A stretch of DNA of 64,000 nucleotides from Helicobacter pullorum NCTC 12824. Its GTDB lineage: Bacteria; Campylobacterota; Campylobacteria; Campylobacterales; Helicobacteraceae. The translations under genes were made by a program, and so were the position numbers. The stretch spans positions 124,001 to 188,000 of the forward strand of contig NZ_JAERIT010000001.1 of NCBI RefSeq assembly GCF_017979475.1, given 5' to 3'. Shown piece by piece: positions 27,960 to 38,898 of the stretch; position 1 is the stretch's first letter; each line of letters begins with the position of its first letter. The notes under the pieces are model-generated. The model was not told the DNA's origin and made no database searches. It saw nothing but the letters and a program-made list of their open reading frames with translations.

Positions 27960-28622
27960 TTATAAAATTCTCGCTATTGCATAAATTGCGGCAGTTTCGC
28001 TACGCAAGATATTGCAGGAAGTGGCGGTGTATTTGGGATTGTTTTTTAGTGCCTCCCTTTCTTTTTTGCTGAATCCTCCCTCTGTGCCAACCAAAATAGG
28101 AATCTCTAGGCTACATTTTAGTTCCTCTCCCCCAAAGTCCAAAACTCCGGCATTTGGGTATTTCTCCAAAACCTCTTGCAGATTTTCCAAAACTTCAATT
28201 TCTAAAAGCGTGATTCGTCCGCATTGTTCGCAGGAATTTTCCAAGATTCTTTGGATACGCTCTAAGTTAAGTTTGAAGTTTTTTTGTGAATATTCTGCAT
28301 AAAAAAAGGTAATTTTTTGGAGATTGAGTTCGTTTAAAAAAGGGAGCGTTTTTTCAATATTTTTTGGGTCTATCATTGCCCATATTAAGTGTACTTTGGG
28401 TGGATTTTTAAGCGGCGTGTTTTGTGATGATTGCAGGGTTAAAGTAGCGTCTTTTTTGGAGAGATTTGTAATATTATAGGTATAAAGGTTAGAATCTTTT
28501 AGATTTCTTAAATGGAGTGATTCAGATTTTTTGGTGCGTCTTGATTGGAAAATGTGGTGGTAGGTCTCGCCCTCTAGTTTGAGTGTCGCCTCACCCGCGT
28601 TTTTGTGAATGATGAATTGCAT
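27960..28622 (-). CDS. rsmE: RsmE, 16S rRNA m3U1498 methyltransferase
   Basis: The 220-residue SPOUT-class enzyme methylates U1498 of 16S rRNA. It has the N-terminal PUA-like part and the SPOUT knot signature LVGTEGGFSKKERE (about 180-193) with ILRSETAAIYAI near the end. It begins one base after the stop of the upstream membrane gene. Confidence 0.93.
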   Translation of the reverse strand: MQFIIHKNAGEATLKLEGETYHHIFQSRRTKKSESLHLRNLKDSNLYTYNITNLSKKDATLTLQSSQNTPLKNPPKVHLIWAMIDPKNIEKTLPFLNELNLQKITFFYAEYSQKNFKLNLERIQRILENSCEQCGRITLLEIEVLENLQEVLEKYPNAGVLDFGGEELKCSLEIPILVGTEGGFSKKEREALKNNPKYTATSCNILRSETAAIYAIARIL

Positions 28623-28623
28623 T

Positions 28624-29031
28624 TTAACTCCATAAAATAAAGATTAATCCAAACGCACAAAAATCAAAAAGATATTTTGTTTTAGCCCATTTAAAGAAAG
28701 CCTCTCTAATGCTGAAATCTGCCTCCACTCTAATGAGTTTTTGTTTTTTGTGGCGTTTGATTTCAAAGATAAAAACAATTAGCCAAATAATAAGCATAGC
28801 TAGAATCTTGTAATTAAAAACAAAACCAAGCATTGCCCAAATAACCAAACCACTAAAAACGCTTGCACTTAAAAAAAGATAATATGCAGGAGCGACTAGG
28901 GCTAGAATCTTTAGCTTTTTGGTGTGTGAGGGGAAGAAAAACAGTGCGTAAAGATTGGCAAGCGGGAACAAAAAGAGTGGCATACAAAGCCACAAATGGT
29001 AGGCGAGAAGCTCGATGATGATAGATTCCAA
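28624..29031 (-). CDS. Membrane protein of unknown function upstream of rsmE
   Basis: The 135-residue protein starts at TTG and has about four hydrophobic segments (roughly 8-32, 42-60, 62-90, 118-134) with a basic loop KRHKKQKLIRVE at about 92-103. No catalytic motif is seen. A TTG start behind a weak AAGG is the best available. The close spacing with rsmE suggests co-transcription. The 246 bases upstream hold no supported gene. Confidence 0.65.
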   Translation of the reverse strand: MESIIIELLAYHLWLCMPLFLFPLANLYALFFFPSHTKKLKILALVAPAYYLFLSASVFSGLVIWAMLGFVFNYKILAMLIIWLIVFIFEIKRHKKQKLIRVEADFSIREAFFKWAKTKYLFDFCAFGLIFILWS

Positions 29032-29248
29032 AGATAGCCTTTTTGTAAATTTTGGGGAATTGTAGCAATAAAAATGGGGCTTGTAAAGACTTTTTGGACT
29101 TGTGGCTAAGAATTGGCTTGATTGGAAGATTTGGGGTTGGGGGGATTTGGTTTGTGAATGGCTTGTGAAATTTGCTTATAAGCGAGGGTGTAAAAATTTG
29201 GAGGTGGGATTTGGTTTGCAAGAAATAGTGATTTTGGGTTGGTGGGCA

Positions 29249-29271
29249 AAATTAGCTTATAAGGCTAATTT
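29249..29271 (-). terminator. Hairpin after the DNA glycosylase gene
   Basis: On the minus strand AAATTAGC-CTTATAA-GCTAATTT forms an 8-bp stem followed by TTG, seven bases after the gene's stop. Moderate-strength terminator candidate. Confidence 0.45.
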
Positions 29272-29277
29272 ATGGAC

Positions 29278-29913
29278 TTAAGTCGTAAGATAAGGGAGAA
29301 TCTTGCTCCATTCTCTAAGCAATAAAGGCAGAGTGCATTTGGCATTTGCAGGGCTACTTGAGGGTAGGGGAATGTGTGGAAGTGGGATAAAATGCGGAGA
29401 ATCTTGATGATAGAAAAATTGGCAGTAGAGCTTAGAGGCTTTTTGTCCGTTGGTAAAAATAGCCTGAATTTGCGTGTTTTGGATAAGTGAGTGAATGGGG
29501 TTTGGTTTGAGGATTTTTAGGGTGCTATCACTGGAGTTTTGGATATAGCATTCTTGCGTGATATCAAAGAGTGCGATATGGTGGGATTTTAGAAAGGCGA
29601 TTTTGCATTCTTTGGGTTGATTGTAAAGTGGAGAATCAAACAAGCCCTCTAAGATTTTCCAAAAGCGATTTTGTTTGTGAGCGTAGTAGAAGGATTCTTG
29701 CCTTGAAGCCACAGAGGGAAAAGAACCTAGAATCAAGATTTTGGAATCGCTAAAGATAATGGGTTCAAAAGGATGGCACAAAGGGGATTTTTGAGAATTT
29801 TCTGGGTATTTTATCAAAGGTTCTGATGAGTATGGTGGTGCTTTTGAAATGGCTTGTGGTGGAATTTGCAAAGAGCGTTTAGAATGGGATTTTTGGGGCT
29901 TAGAATTGTTCAT
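29278..29913 (-). CDS. Hypoxanthine/uracil-DNA glycosylase (UDG family 6-like)
   Basis: The 211-residue protein carries ILGSFPSVASRQESFYYAHK...NRFWKIL (about 60-90) and near the C-terminus LPSSSPANA, the two motifs of the DNA-deoxyinosine glycosylase branch of the UDG superfamily. It would remove deaminated bases, starting base-excision repair. A basic, Ser/Pro-rich extension of about 55 residues precedes the core. ATG 29913 overlaps the end of the upstream TSUP gene by 14 bases; there is no good ribosome site, so coupling is likely. Confidence 0.82.
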   Translation of the reverse strand: MNNSKPQKSHSKRSLQIPPQAISKAPPYSSEPLIKYPENSQKSPLCHPFEPIIFSDSKILILGSFPSVASRQESFYYAHKQNRFWKILEGLFDSPLYNQPKECKIAFLKSHHIALFDITQECYIQNSSDSTLKILKPNPIHSLIQNTQIQAIFTNGQKASKLYCQFFYHQDSPHFIPLPHIPLPSSSPANAKCTLPLLLREWSKILPYLTT

Positions 29914-30655
29914 AAAGAAGTTTTGCTGCCATAGCAAAAGAAACAATCACAATTAGAGGCTTGATGATTTTAATGCCATATCTAATGGCTGCCCTAGAGC
30001 CAAGATTTGCTCCGATAAACTGCCCCAAAGCCATCATTAGCCCAACTCCAAAAAGCATATTGCCCCCAATGGCAAAAAAGATAACCGAGGCAAGATTAGT
30101 AGCAAAATTATAGAGTTTAGCTTCCCCAAGAGCATTTGTAAGTCCATATCCTGCCAAAACAATGAGGGCTAATAGCAAAAATGAGCCGGTTCCCGGACCC
30201 AAAAAACCATCATAAAAACCAATTCCAGCTAAAGCAAAGAGAAAATAAGCCTTATGGAATCTTGTGGCTCTTTGTTCTTCTTTGATTTTGGGAGAAAAGA
30301 GAAAATAAAAGCCAAAAAGAATAATAAAAAAGGGTAGAAATTTTGAGAGAAAATCAGAATTGATAAACTGCACACTAATTGTGCCTAGAGCGGAAAAAGC
30401 AAATGCTAAAATAGCAAAAGGCAAGCATTTTTTGAGATTGATGTAGCCTTTTTTGTAAAAAAGCCTCGTGGCAGAAAAACTCCCAAAAGCTCCTTGAAGT
30501 TTGTTGGTAGCAAGTGCTTCTAGTGGGGAGATTCCCGATAACAAAAGAGCCGGTAGAGTAATTGAGCCTCCACCCCCAGCAATAGAATCAATAAATCCTC
30601 CCAAAAACGCTGCCCCAAAAAGCAAAGCCAAGGTTAGAATGTCAAATTCTAGCAT
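29900..30655 (-). CDS. TSUP (TauE/SafE) family membrane transporter
   Basis: The 251-residue protein has seven or eight hydrophobic helices and the duplicated TSUP signature: GAAFLGGFIDSIAGGGGSITLPALL at the N-terminus and GFYDGFLGPGTGSFLLLAL in the middle. Family members export sulfite, sulfonates or other small organic anions; the substrate here is unknown. An AAGGAT ribosome site precedes the ATG. Confidence 0.88.
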   Translation of the reverse strand: MLEFDILTLALLFGAAFLGGFIDSIAGGGGSITLPALLLSGISPLEALATNKLQGAFGSFSATRLFYKKGYINLKKCLPFAILAFAFSALGTISVQFINSDFLSKFLPFFIILFGFYFLFSPKIKEEQRATRFHKAYFLFALAGIGFYDGFLGPGTGSFLLLALIVLAGYGLTNALGEAKLYNFATNLASVIFFAIGGNMLFGVGLMMALGQFIGANLGSRAAIRYGIKIIKPLIVIVSFAMAAKLLYEQF

Positions 30656-30707
30656 TTTTTTATCCTTGTTTGTGGTTGCAAAATTATATCTAAAAATATT
30701 TTGGATT

Positions 30708-33700
30708 TTAGATTCCTAATGCCTTTCGTTTGTTTTTTATCCATTCGCTAAATCTTGCTAGATACATATAAAAAAGCGGGATAAAAAAGACTGCCAAAAA
30801 GGTTGCTGCAAGCATTCCGCCAATTACACCCGTAGAAATAGAATGCCTGCTCAATGCCCCAGCACCACTGCTTAAAGCAAGGGGTAATACACCCAAAGTA
30901 AAAGCCAAAGAAGTCATTACAATAGGGCGGAATCTGAGTTTGGCTGCACCAATGGCGGATTCTATGATGCTTAAGCCCTCTTTTTCTCTTAGGTGCATTG
31001 CAAATTCAATGATTAAAATTGCATTTTTTGCTGCTAGTGCAATTAAAACAAGCAAGCCAACCTGGAAGAAAATATCATTGTCCAATCCTCTAATCCAAGT
31101 TGCCAAAGCCGCTCCAAATACTCCAAATAGCACAGCTGATAACACCGCTAGTGGCATAAGCCATCTTTCATATTGTGCAACAAGAATCAAAAAAACAAAA
31201 ATAAGTCCAAAAATAAAAGCTATGCTACCACTTGAGGCATTGACTTTTTCTTGATAGGTTGCACCAGAATAGGCAATTTCATAACCTTGAGGAAGAATCT
31301 CTTTGGCTACTTCTTCTAAAGCTTTAATTGCATCCCCGCTAGAATATCCAAATGCGGGGAATCCTATTACTTGTGCAGCAGAAAGAGATTGAAGCGATTG
31401 ACAATATCCGCACCTATTGTGCGTTTAAAAGAAAGTAGCGAGCTTAAAGGGACTAAATGATTGTCTCTAGAGCGGACAAAAATATCTTGCAAGTCTTGTG
31501 GGGATTGTCTAAAGCTTTGTTCAGCTTGAGTAATCACTCTAAAAGTGCGATTATAGAGTTCAAAATTATTGACATAATAACTTCCAAAAGTAACTTGCAT
31601 TGTGCGGAACACATCATTGATATTTACATTTAAAGCACTGGCTTTTTCTCTATCTAATGTCACTTCATATTGTGGAGTATTGACAGCAAGAGAGGTAAAT
31701 ATATTGCCAATTTCAGGTCTTTGTAGGGATTTTTCAATCAATAAACGAGTGTATTTTTCTAAATCTTCCATACTGCCACCCTCTTTGCTTTGCACATAGA
31801 CATTAATGCCGCTTGAATCAAAACCGATAATTGTGGGGGCTTGCATTAGTAGAAAGTTTGCATTTGGGTAGGATTTGAGATGATTGCCAAAAGATTCTAT
31901 GATTTCTCTATCACTTTGTCCTTTGCCTTTTCGTTCATTCCAATCAATAAGGCGATAAAAAGCTACCCCTCCACTTGTCTTGAAATTGCCAGCTAAGAAG
32001 CTGTATCCTGCAATTGTGGTCATTTCTGTGATGAGGGGGTGTTCTAGCCCTTGTTGGATTAAAAACTTCTGTGCTTCTGTAGTGCGTGAGAGTGAAGAGG
32101 CTTCTGGCAAAATTGTATGGATTATAATATTGCCCATATCTTCTGCTGGGAAGAGGCTTGTTGGGATTCTTTTGAATAAATCATAAGTGGCAAACAAGAT
32201 TCCGCCAAAAAGCAAAACAAACAACAATCCTCTTTTTAGAATCTTTCCAACTTGTAGTGAAAATTTTAGGGTAAGTTTGTCAAAAAGCTCGTTGAATTTT
32301 CGCACTGGATAAATGGCGGGTTTGTGCGTGGGCTTTAAAAATACCGCACATAAAGCAGGTGTGAGAGAAAGTGCCACACAGCCAGAAATTACAACGGAAA
32401 TTACAATAGTAATTGCAAATTGCTTGTAAATCTCTCCACTAAAGCCTCCCATAAATGCCACAGGAATAAATACCGCACTTAATACCAAAACAATAGCTAT
32501 TACAGGTCCTGTAATTTCTTTCATTGATTTGATTGTGGCTTCTTTGACATTGAGGTGTTCTGTGTGCATGATTCGTTCGACATTTTCAATGACAATAATT
32601 GCATCATCAACAACAATTCCAATTGCCAAAATCAGCCCAAAGAGGGTAAGAAGATTGATAGAAAATCCAAAAGCATAAAGTCCTGCAAATGTCCCTATTA
32701 TAGATACAGGAATCGCAATAACTGGGATAATTGTAGCTCTTAGATTCTGTAAAAAAAGATAAATTACTAGCACTACTAAAATGATAGCTTCAAAAAATGT
32801 TTTGACCACTTCTTCCATAGAAGCAGTAATAAATTCTGTGGGGCGAAAGGGGTTTGAGTATTGCATACCCTCGGGGAATTTTTGTGAAAGCCTCTCCATT
32901 TGCTCATTGACAGCATTAGAGACTTCTAGCATATTAGCTCCTGGTTGCAAGGTAACTCGGATAGGCACAGAGGGAATATCATTATAAAAATTGCTTTGCA
33001 AATAATCTTGCGCACCTAATTCTATCCTTGCAAGATCTTTTAGTCTAAGGCTAGAACCATCGGGGTTGGAGCGGATAAGGATATTTTCAAACTCTTCTTT
33101 GCTAGTAAATAAACCTTTGGTGGTGATATTGTAAGTAAATTCGCTTTGTGCAATAGGCTCTGCCCCAAATTTTCCGGGTGCAAATTGTGAGTTTTGCTCT
33201 TCGATTTTGCTAATTACTTCTAGGGGTGTGAGATTGTAGGTAAGAAGTTTGTTTGGGTCAAGCCAAATACGCATAGCATAGGTTTGCAAACTCCATAATT
33301 CTACATTGATTCCAGAGATTCTTTTGAGTTCATCGACAATATTTAAAAGAGCATAGTTTTCAATATAGATTTTATCGTGGTTTGGGTTATTGGAGTAAAT
33401 ATGATAGAGTCCTACAGCTGCTGTTGAGCCTTTTTGGACTGTGATTCCTAGTCTTTGGACTTCGCTTGGGAGTTGGCTAAGCACAGATTGGACGCGGTTA
33501 TTGACATTGACGACAGCCATATCAGGATTAGCTTCATTGCTAAAAAAGACATTAATAGTGAAATTTGCTCCACTTGAAGGAGATGAGGATTGTATATAAA
33601 TCATATCCTCTACCCCATTAATGCTATTTTCTAGGACGCTAACAACGCTTGTAGAGACGGTTTGTGCAGTTGCTCCGGGATAACTTCCGCTTACAATAAC

Positions 33701-33829
33701 TTGTGTGGGAGTTACTTTGGGATATTGCTCTATGGGGAGTGCAAACATACACAAAAATCCTGCAATCACAATTATAATAGAAATCACTGCAGAAAATGCA
33801 GGGCGATTAATAAAAAATTTTGAAATCAT
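30708..33829 (-). pseudogene. RND (HAE1/AcrB-type) efflux pump gene with a one-base frameshift
   Basis: ATG 33829 opens an 820-residue frame that starts ISKFFINRPAFSAVISI and contains the proton-relay pair in GIVVDDAIIVIENVER. It stops at 31367. The remaining pump sequence, [21 protein letters not shown] to the C-terminus at 30708, continues without a stop in another frame from about 31390, and includes the KNAIL segment. One added base near 31385 would give about 1040 residues, the normal length. Either a real inactivating deletion or a base-calling error. No periplasmic adaptor or outer-membrane channel gene is adjacent, so the intact pump would borrow these. Confidence 0.9.
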
Positions 33830-33952
33830 TGATAAACCTTATTTTGTGGGGTTTAGAATTTTAAAGGCGGAATTATAAAGAATGAGAGTTAGTCTAAGTC
33901 AAGAGTAAAATGGATAATTTTTGATTTTATTTTTCTAAAAAAATGCTTTAGC

Positions 33953-33958
33953 TATAAT
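33953..33958 (+). promoter_or_regulatory. Predicted -10 box for mnmG
   Basis: TATAAT in GCTTTAGCTATAATTTGC, 27 bases before the mnmG start. Confidence 0.65.
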
Positions 33959-33984
33959 TTGCACAAAATTTTCTAAGGCATAAA

Positions 33985-35898
33985 ATGATTTATGATGTAA
34001 TAGTAATTGGCGGAGGTCATGCTGGAATTGAAGCTTCTATTGTCTCTGCAAAAATGGGTTGCAAAACGCTACTTTTAACTATATTAGTGGAGCAAATTGG
34101 GGCAGCAAGCTGTAATCCTGCAGTAGGTGGTTTGGGGAAAGGGCATTTGGTAAAAGAGGTTGATGCTTTGGGTGGAGTGATGGGCTATATCACAGATAAG
34201 TGTGGGATTCAATTTCGCACCCTAAATGCCTCAAAAGGTCCTGCTGTGCGAGGGACGAGAGCGCAAATTGATATGGATAGATACAAAATTATTGCAAGGG
34301 AGATTTGCTACCAAACCCAAAATCTTGAAATTTCTCAACAAATTGTAGAATCGCTTATTGTGGAAAATCAAAGTGTAGTGGGAGTGAAAACAAGCATTGG
34401 CAAGGAATATCGTGCTAAAAAAGTTATTTTAACGACTGGAACTTTTTTGCGTGGAAAGATTCATATTGGAGAGAATATTTCTAATAATGGTAGAGCTGGA
34501 GAGCCACCTGCTATGGAACTTGGAGATTGTTTGCGTGAAATGGGGCTTGAAGTGGGGAGATTAAAAACTGGTACTTGTGCGAGGATTAAGGCAAGTAGTA
34601 TTAATTTTGCAATATTAGAAAAACATTATGGAGACATACCCACTCCTTATTTTAGCAAGCAAACCCAAAAAGAATTAGGCAATCAAGAATTTTCTCCCAC
34701 TCAACTTCCTTGCTATGTAACTTATACTAATGCCAAAACCCATGAAATTATTAGGAATAATTTTCATAGAGCACCTATGTTTATAGGGCAAATTGAAGGG
34801 ATTGGACCGCGTTATTGTCCTAGTATCGAAGATAAGGTAAATCGTTTTAGCGATAAAGAAAGGCATCAATTGTTTTTAGAGCCACAAACACTAGAGGCTA
34901 ATGAATATTATATCAATGGCTTAACAACTTCCTTGCCCTTTGACATACAAGAAGAAATGATACATAGCATAGAGGGATTAGAAAATGCAGAGATTGTGCG
35001 TTATGGTTATGCCATTGAGTATGATTATGTGAATCCAACAGAGCTAAAACACACTTTAGAAACTAAAAAATACAAAAATCTTTATTGTGCAGGACAGATT
35101 AATGGAACAACTGGTTATGAGGAAGCTGCTGCACAAGGGATTTTTGCTGGGATTAATGCAAGTCTTAGCGTGCAAGGAAGAGAGGAAATTATACTTAAGC
35201 GAAATGAGGCTTATATTGGCGTGATGATTGATGATTTGGTGACAAAAGGCACCAAAGAGCCTTATAGAATGTTTAGCTCAAGGGCAGAATATCGCTTGCT
35301 TTTGCGTGAGGGCAATGCAATTTTTAGGCTTGGAGAATTGGCTTACAATTTGGGTTTAATGCAAGAAGATGAATATCAAGAATTATTAAGAGATAAAAAG
35401 GCAATTATGGAGGGGATAGAATGGTTAAATTCTACAACTATTACCCCAACAAATGAGATATTGGCATTTTTGGATTTGATTGGTGAAGAAAAAATTAGCG
35501 ATAAAACAACTTGGAGAACTATTGCTAGTCGTAGAAGTTTTGATATACACAAACTTTTGAAGATTTGTGAGATTATTCCAACACCTTTTGTCGGGCTTTC
35601 AGAGCGCGCATTAGAAGAGATATTAATAGAAGCAAAATATGCAAATTATATAGAAAAGCAACAAAATTTAATTGATAATATGGATAAAATGCTAAGTATC
35701 AAAATTCCACAAGATTTTAGTTTTGATGGGATTCCGGGGTTGAGTTTGGAAGTGATAGAAAAGCTCAAAAAATTTACCCCTAAAAGTTTATTTGAAGCGA
35801 GTGAAATAAGCGGTGTTACCCCAGCTAGTTTGGAGGTTTTGCAGCTTTATATTCATCTTTATCATCAAAAGCAAAATAAACTCTCACAAAAGGATTAG
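33985..35898 (+). CDS. mnmG: MnmG (GidA), tRNA uridine 5-carboxymethylaminomethyl modification enzyme
   Basis: FAD-binding protein of 637 residues that with MnmE modifies U34 of several tRNAs. The dinucleotide fold [12 protein letters not shown] is at the N-terminus; [29 protein letters not shown] and the C-terminal [14 protein letters not shown] and [14 protein letters not shown] signatures follow. Length is normal. Divergent from the RND gene. Confidence 0.97.
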   Translation: MIYDVIVIGGGHAGIEASIVSAKMGCKTLLLTILVEQIGAASCNPAVGGLGKGHLVKEVDALGGVMGYITDKCGIQFRTLNASKGPAVRGTRAQIDMDRYKIIAREICYQTQNLEISQQIVESLIVENQSVVGVKTSIGKEYRAKKVILTTGTFLRGKIHIGENISNNGRAGEPPAMELGDCLREMGLEVGRLKTGTCARIKASSINFAILEKHYGDIPTPYFSKQTQKELGNQEFSPTQLPCYVTYTNAKTHEIIRNNFHRAPMFIGQIEGIGPRYCPSIEDKVNRFSDKERHQLFLEPQTLEANEYYINGLTTSLPFDIQEEMIHSIEGLENAEIVRYGYAIEYDYVNPTELKHTLETKKYKNLYCAGQINGTTGYEEAAAQGIFAGINASLSVQGREEIILKRNEAYIGVMIDDLVTKGTKEPYRMFSSRAEYRLLLREGNAIFRLGELAYNLGLMQEDEYQELLRDKKAIMEGIEWLNSTTITPTNEILAFLDLIGEEKISDKTTWRTIASRRSFDIHKLLKICEIIPTPFVGLSERALEEILIEAKYANYIEKQQNLIDNMDKMLSIKIPQDFSFDGIPGLSLEVIEKLKKFTPKSLFEASEISGVTPASLEVLQLYIHLYHQKQNKLSQKD

Positions 35899-35964
35899 AA
35901 ACTAATTTTTATTTTAGAGATATTGAGTTACAATCACAGCAATTAAATTTAACTTAGGTGCAGT

Positions 35965-37263
35965 ATGATGAAAGTAGATATAAAAAAGTTTTTTCGCCCT
36001 TTATTAGCGGTTTTAGCGATTTCTTTTTTGGTGCATTCAGTAGCATTTGCTAAAGAAGAAGTCAAAGAAGAATCTAGGCTTGAAGCTTATAATAAATTGC
36101 GTAAGGTTATAGGGACTGTTGAAAAATATTATGTTGATGAATTAACGCTCAATGAGATTGTAGATAAAGCTATTGATGGGCTATTGTCTAATCTTGATGC
36201 ACATTCAGCTTATTTGGATGAAAAGAAATTTGAAGAGTTAAAAATCCAAACTAATGGCGAGTTTGGAGGTATTGGAATCACAATAGGCTTAAAAGAAGGT
36301 GCATTGACAATCATCGCTCCTATTGAGGGGACACCCGGAGATAAGGTAGGATTAAAAAGTGGCGATATTATCTTAAAAATCAATGATGAAAGCACTTTGA
36401 ATATGGGGATTGATGAAGCAGTTAATCGAATGAGGGGAAAGCCCAATACCAAAGTGCAATTAACCATTGTAAGAAAAAATGTGCAAAAACCAATGGTGTT
36501 TGACATTACAAGGGATAATATTAAAGTAGAAAGTGTTTATGTTAGAGGTATTGAAGATACAAATTATGTTTATGTGCGTGTAACTTCATTTGACAAAAAA
36601 GTAAGCCAAAGAGTGGAAGAGGAATTAAAGAAGTTTAAGCAAATTGATGGAATCGTGCTAGATTTGCGAAATAATCCGGGCGGACTTTTGAATCAAGCGG
36701 TTGAATTAAGTGATTTGTTTATCCAAGATGGCATTATTGTTTCTCAAAAAGGGCGTGTGAAAGATGAAGATATTGTGTATAGAGCAAGCAAAAATACGCC
36801 TTATCCAAAAGTGCCTTTGGTGGTGCTTGTAAATAATGGAAGTGCAAGTGCAAGTGAGATTGTAGCAGGAGCGATTCAAGATAATAAGCGAGGCGTGCTT
36901 GTGGGCGAAACAACATTTGGCAAAGGAAGTGTGCAGGTGATTTTGCCAACAGAAGAAAAAGAAGCTTTGCGACTTACAATTGCAAGATATTATCTACCTA
37001 GTGGAAGGACGATTCAGGCTGTAGGGGTAACTCCAGATGTTGAGGTAGCACCAGGAGCAGTTCCAACAGATGATGATAAATTTAGCATCAAAGAAGCGGA
37101 TTTACAAAAGCATTTAGAGGGTGAATTGCAAAAAGTTGATGGAAAAACCACCAAAAAAGCAGATAAAAATGATAAAAATATCATCACCAAAGAAAAAATA
37201 CTTTCAGATATTCAATTAAAAAGTGCAATTGATACTTTAAAGGTATTTAAAGTAATTGATTAA
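35965..37263 (+). CDS. ctpA: Carboxy-terminal processing protease (S41 family, CtpA-type)
   Basis: The 432-residue periplasmic serine protease has a signal peptide/anchor (about 8-28), an S41 N-terminal helix bundle, a PDZ domain (about 100-165, [12 protein letters not shown]) and the catalytic core with Ser295 in NGSASASE and Lys320 in FGKGSVQ, 25 residues apart as in E. coli Prc. It degrades or trims periplasmic and outer-membrane proteins. A lysine-rich tail (about 385-410) is unusual. ATG 35965 or 35968. Next comes purC. Confidence 0.92.
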   Translation: MMKVDIKKFFRPLLAVLAISFLVHSVAFAKEEVKEESRLEAYNKLRKVIGTVEKYYVDELTLNEIVDKAIDGLLSNLDAHSAYLDEKKFEELKIQTNGEFGGIGITIGLKEGALTIIAPIEGTPGDKVGLKSGDIILKINDESTLNMGIDEAVNRMRGKPNTKVQLTIVRKNVQKPMVFDITRDNIKVESVYVRGIEDTNYVYVRVTSFDKKVSQRVEEELKKFKQIDGIVLDLRNNPGGLLNQAVELSDLFIQDGIIVSQKGRVKDEDIVYRASKNTPYPKVPLVVLVNNGSASASEIVAGAIQDNKRGVLVGETTFGKGSVQVILPTEEKEALRLTIARYYLPSGRTIQAVGVTPDVEVAPGAVPTDDDKFSIKEADLQKHLEGELQKVDGKTTKKADKNDKNIITKEKILSDIQLKSAIDTLKVFKVID

Positions 37264-37273
37264 AGGAGGAGAA

Positions 37274-37990
37274 ATGCAAGTTGAACAAAAAGAAATGATG
37301 TATGAGGGTAAAGGCAAAAAGCTTTTTAATACAAGTGATGAAAATCTCGTAATTGCAGAATTTAAAGATGATTTAACTGCTTTTAATGCAGAAAAAAGAG
37401 GAACAGAAGCGGGCAAGGGGGCTTTGAATTGTAAAATATCAACAGAGATTTTTAAGCTTTTGGGGAAAAATGGCATTCAGACGCATTATGTGGATACTTT
37501 GGGCGAGAATCTAATGCTGTGTAAAAGGGTGCAGATTATTCCTATTGAAGTTGTGGTAAGAAATATCGCAACAGGTTCTTTAAGTAAAAGACTTGGTATC
37601 AAAGATGGGGAGAAATTGCCTTTTGTGCTTGTGGAATTTTATTATAAAGATGATGCACTTGGGGATCCATTGATTAATGATGAACATGCGTTGATTTTAA
37701 AATGTGTCAAAAGTGTAGAATCTTTGGATATTTTGCGTAAAATTGGGCGAGAGGTTAATGAAGTATTGCGTCAATTTTTTGATTCTAAAAATTTATTGCT
37801 AGTAGATTTTAAACTAGAATTTGGCGTGGATAAAGAAGGAAATATTTTATTAGCAGATGAAATTACTCCAGATTCTTGTCGTTTTTGGGATAAAGATACA
37901 AAAGAAAAGCTTGATAAAGATAGATTTAGACAAGATTTGGGCAATGTAAAAATGGCTTATGAAGAAGTTTTAAAAAGAATATTATCTTAA
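37274..37990 (+). CDS. purC: PurC, SAICAR synthase
   Basis: The 238-residue enzyme joins aspartate to CAIR in purine synthesis. [11 protein letters not shown] at the N-terminus and [16 protein letters not shown] and [13 protein letters not shown] further on are its signatures. The ATG at 37274 directly follows AAAGGAGGAG, a near-perfect ribosome site; longer frames would place this inside the gene. It leads purC-purS-purQ. Confidence 0.96.
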   Translation: MQVEQKEMMYEGKGKKLFNTSDENLVIAEFKDDLTAFNAEKRGTEAGKGALNCKISTEIFKLLGKNGIQTHYVDTLGENLMLCKRVQIIPIEVVVRNIATGSLSKRLGIKDGEKLPFVLVEFYYKDDALGDPLINDEHALILKCVKSVESLDILRKIGREVNEVLRQFFDSKNLLLVDFKLEFGVDKEGNILLADEITPDSCRFWDKDTKEKLDKDRFRQDLGNVKMAYEEVLKRILS

Positions 37991-37999
37991 GGTTTTAAA

Positions 38000-38236
38000 A
38001 TGAAAGTAGAAGTAATAGTTTCATTAAAAGACGGAGTTCTTGATCCACAAGGGAAAGCAATTGGACATGCACTTGAATCTTTAGGGCATAAGGATATTAA
38101 AGAGGTTAAAGTGGGTAAGGTGATTACTCTAGAAATTGCAGGAGAAGATAGAGCGGCTATCCAAAAGGAAGTAGAAGTAATGTGTGAATCTCTGCTTGCA
38201 AATACTGTAATTGAAAATTATACTATAAAGATGTAA
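38000..38236 (+). CDS. purS: PurS, phosphoribosylformylglycinamidine synthase subunit
   Basis: A 78-residue protein beginning KVEVIVSLKDGVLDPQGKAIGHALESLG, the PurS fold. It bridges PurQ and PurL in the three-part FGAM synthase. Spacing of nine bases from purC and two to purQ. purL is not in the window. Confidence 0.95.
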   Translation: MKVEVIVSLKDGVLDPQGKAIGHALESLGHKDIKEVKVGKVITLEIAGEDRAAIQKEVEVMCESLLANTVIENYTIKM

Positions 38237-38238
38237 AG

Positions 38239-38898
38239 ATGAGTGTTGCAATATTGCAGTTTTTGGGAACTAATTGTGAATATGATATGGAGCATGCCTT
38301 TTCTTTGTTAGATGTCCCTACAAAGATTGTTTGGCATCAAGAAAAGGAATTGCCAAAGGATACGAAACTTGTTGTGATTCCGGGCGGATTTAGCTATGGG
38401 GATTATTTGAGAAGTGGGGCAATTGCTAGGTTTTCGCCCATTATGCAAGATGTGATTACTTTTGCAAATAATGGTGGTTATGTGCTTGGAATTTGCAATG
38501 GATTCCAGATACTTTTGGAGAGTGGATTATTGCCCGGAGCAATGAAGCGTAATGAAAATTTGCATTTTTCATCTAAAAATGTGCTTTTAAGAGTTGTAAA
38601 TAATGACAATGTATTTTTGCAGAATTTTCACAAAGGCGATGAAGTTAGGATACCTATTGCCAATGCCGATGGGAATTATTATATAGATAATGAGGGTTTA
38701 AAAGAGCTAGAAAAAAATGGGCAAATATTATTAGAATATGTGGATTATCAAAATGGTTCTATAAAAAACATCGCAGGAATCTGCAATAAAGAAAAAAAAG
38801 TTTTTGGTCTTATGCCACATCCAGAGAGGTATGTAGAAAAGATTTTGGGCAGTGATGAGGGGCTAAAAATGCTACAAGGGTTTTTGAAGATTCTATGA
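38239..38898 (+). CDS. purQ: PurQ, phosphoribosylformylglycinamidine synthase glutaminase subunit
   Basis: Class I glutamine amidotransferase of 219 residues that supplies ammonia to PurL. GGFSYGDYLR is followed by the nucleophile-containing LGICNGFQIL (Cys at about 86) and the catalytic His/Glu in LMPHPER near the C-terminus. It overlaps the next gene by four bases (ATGA). Confidence 0.96.
   Translation: MSVAILQFLGTNCEYDMEHAFSLLDVPTKIVWHQEKELPKDTKLVVIPGGFSYGDYLRSGAIARFSPIMQDVITFANNGGYVLGICNGFQILLESGLLPGAMKRNENLHFSSKNVLLRVVNNDNVFLQNFHKGDEVRIPIANADGNYYIDNEGLKELEKNGQILLEYVDYQNGSIKNIAGICNKEKKVFGLMPHPERYVEKILGSDEGLKMLQGFLKIL

Noticed and set aside
28853-29221. 122-codon minus-strand frame before the rsmE membrane gene
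   Set aside because: Overlaps the better-supported membrane gene, composition is Pro/Ser/Lys-rich and starts in a repetitive GT-rich stretch.
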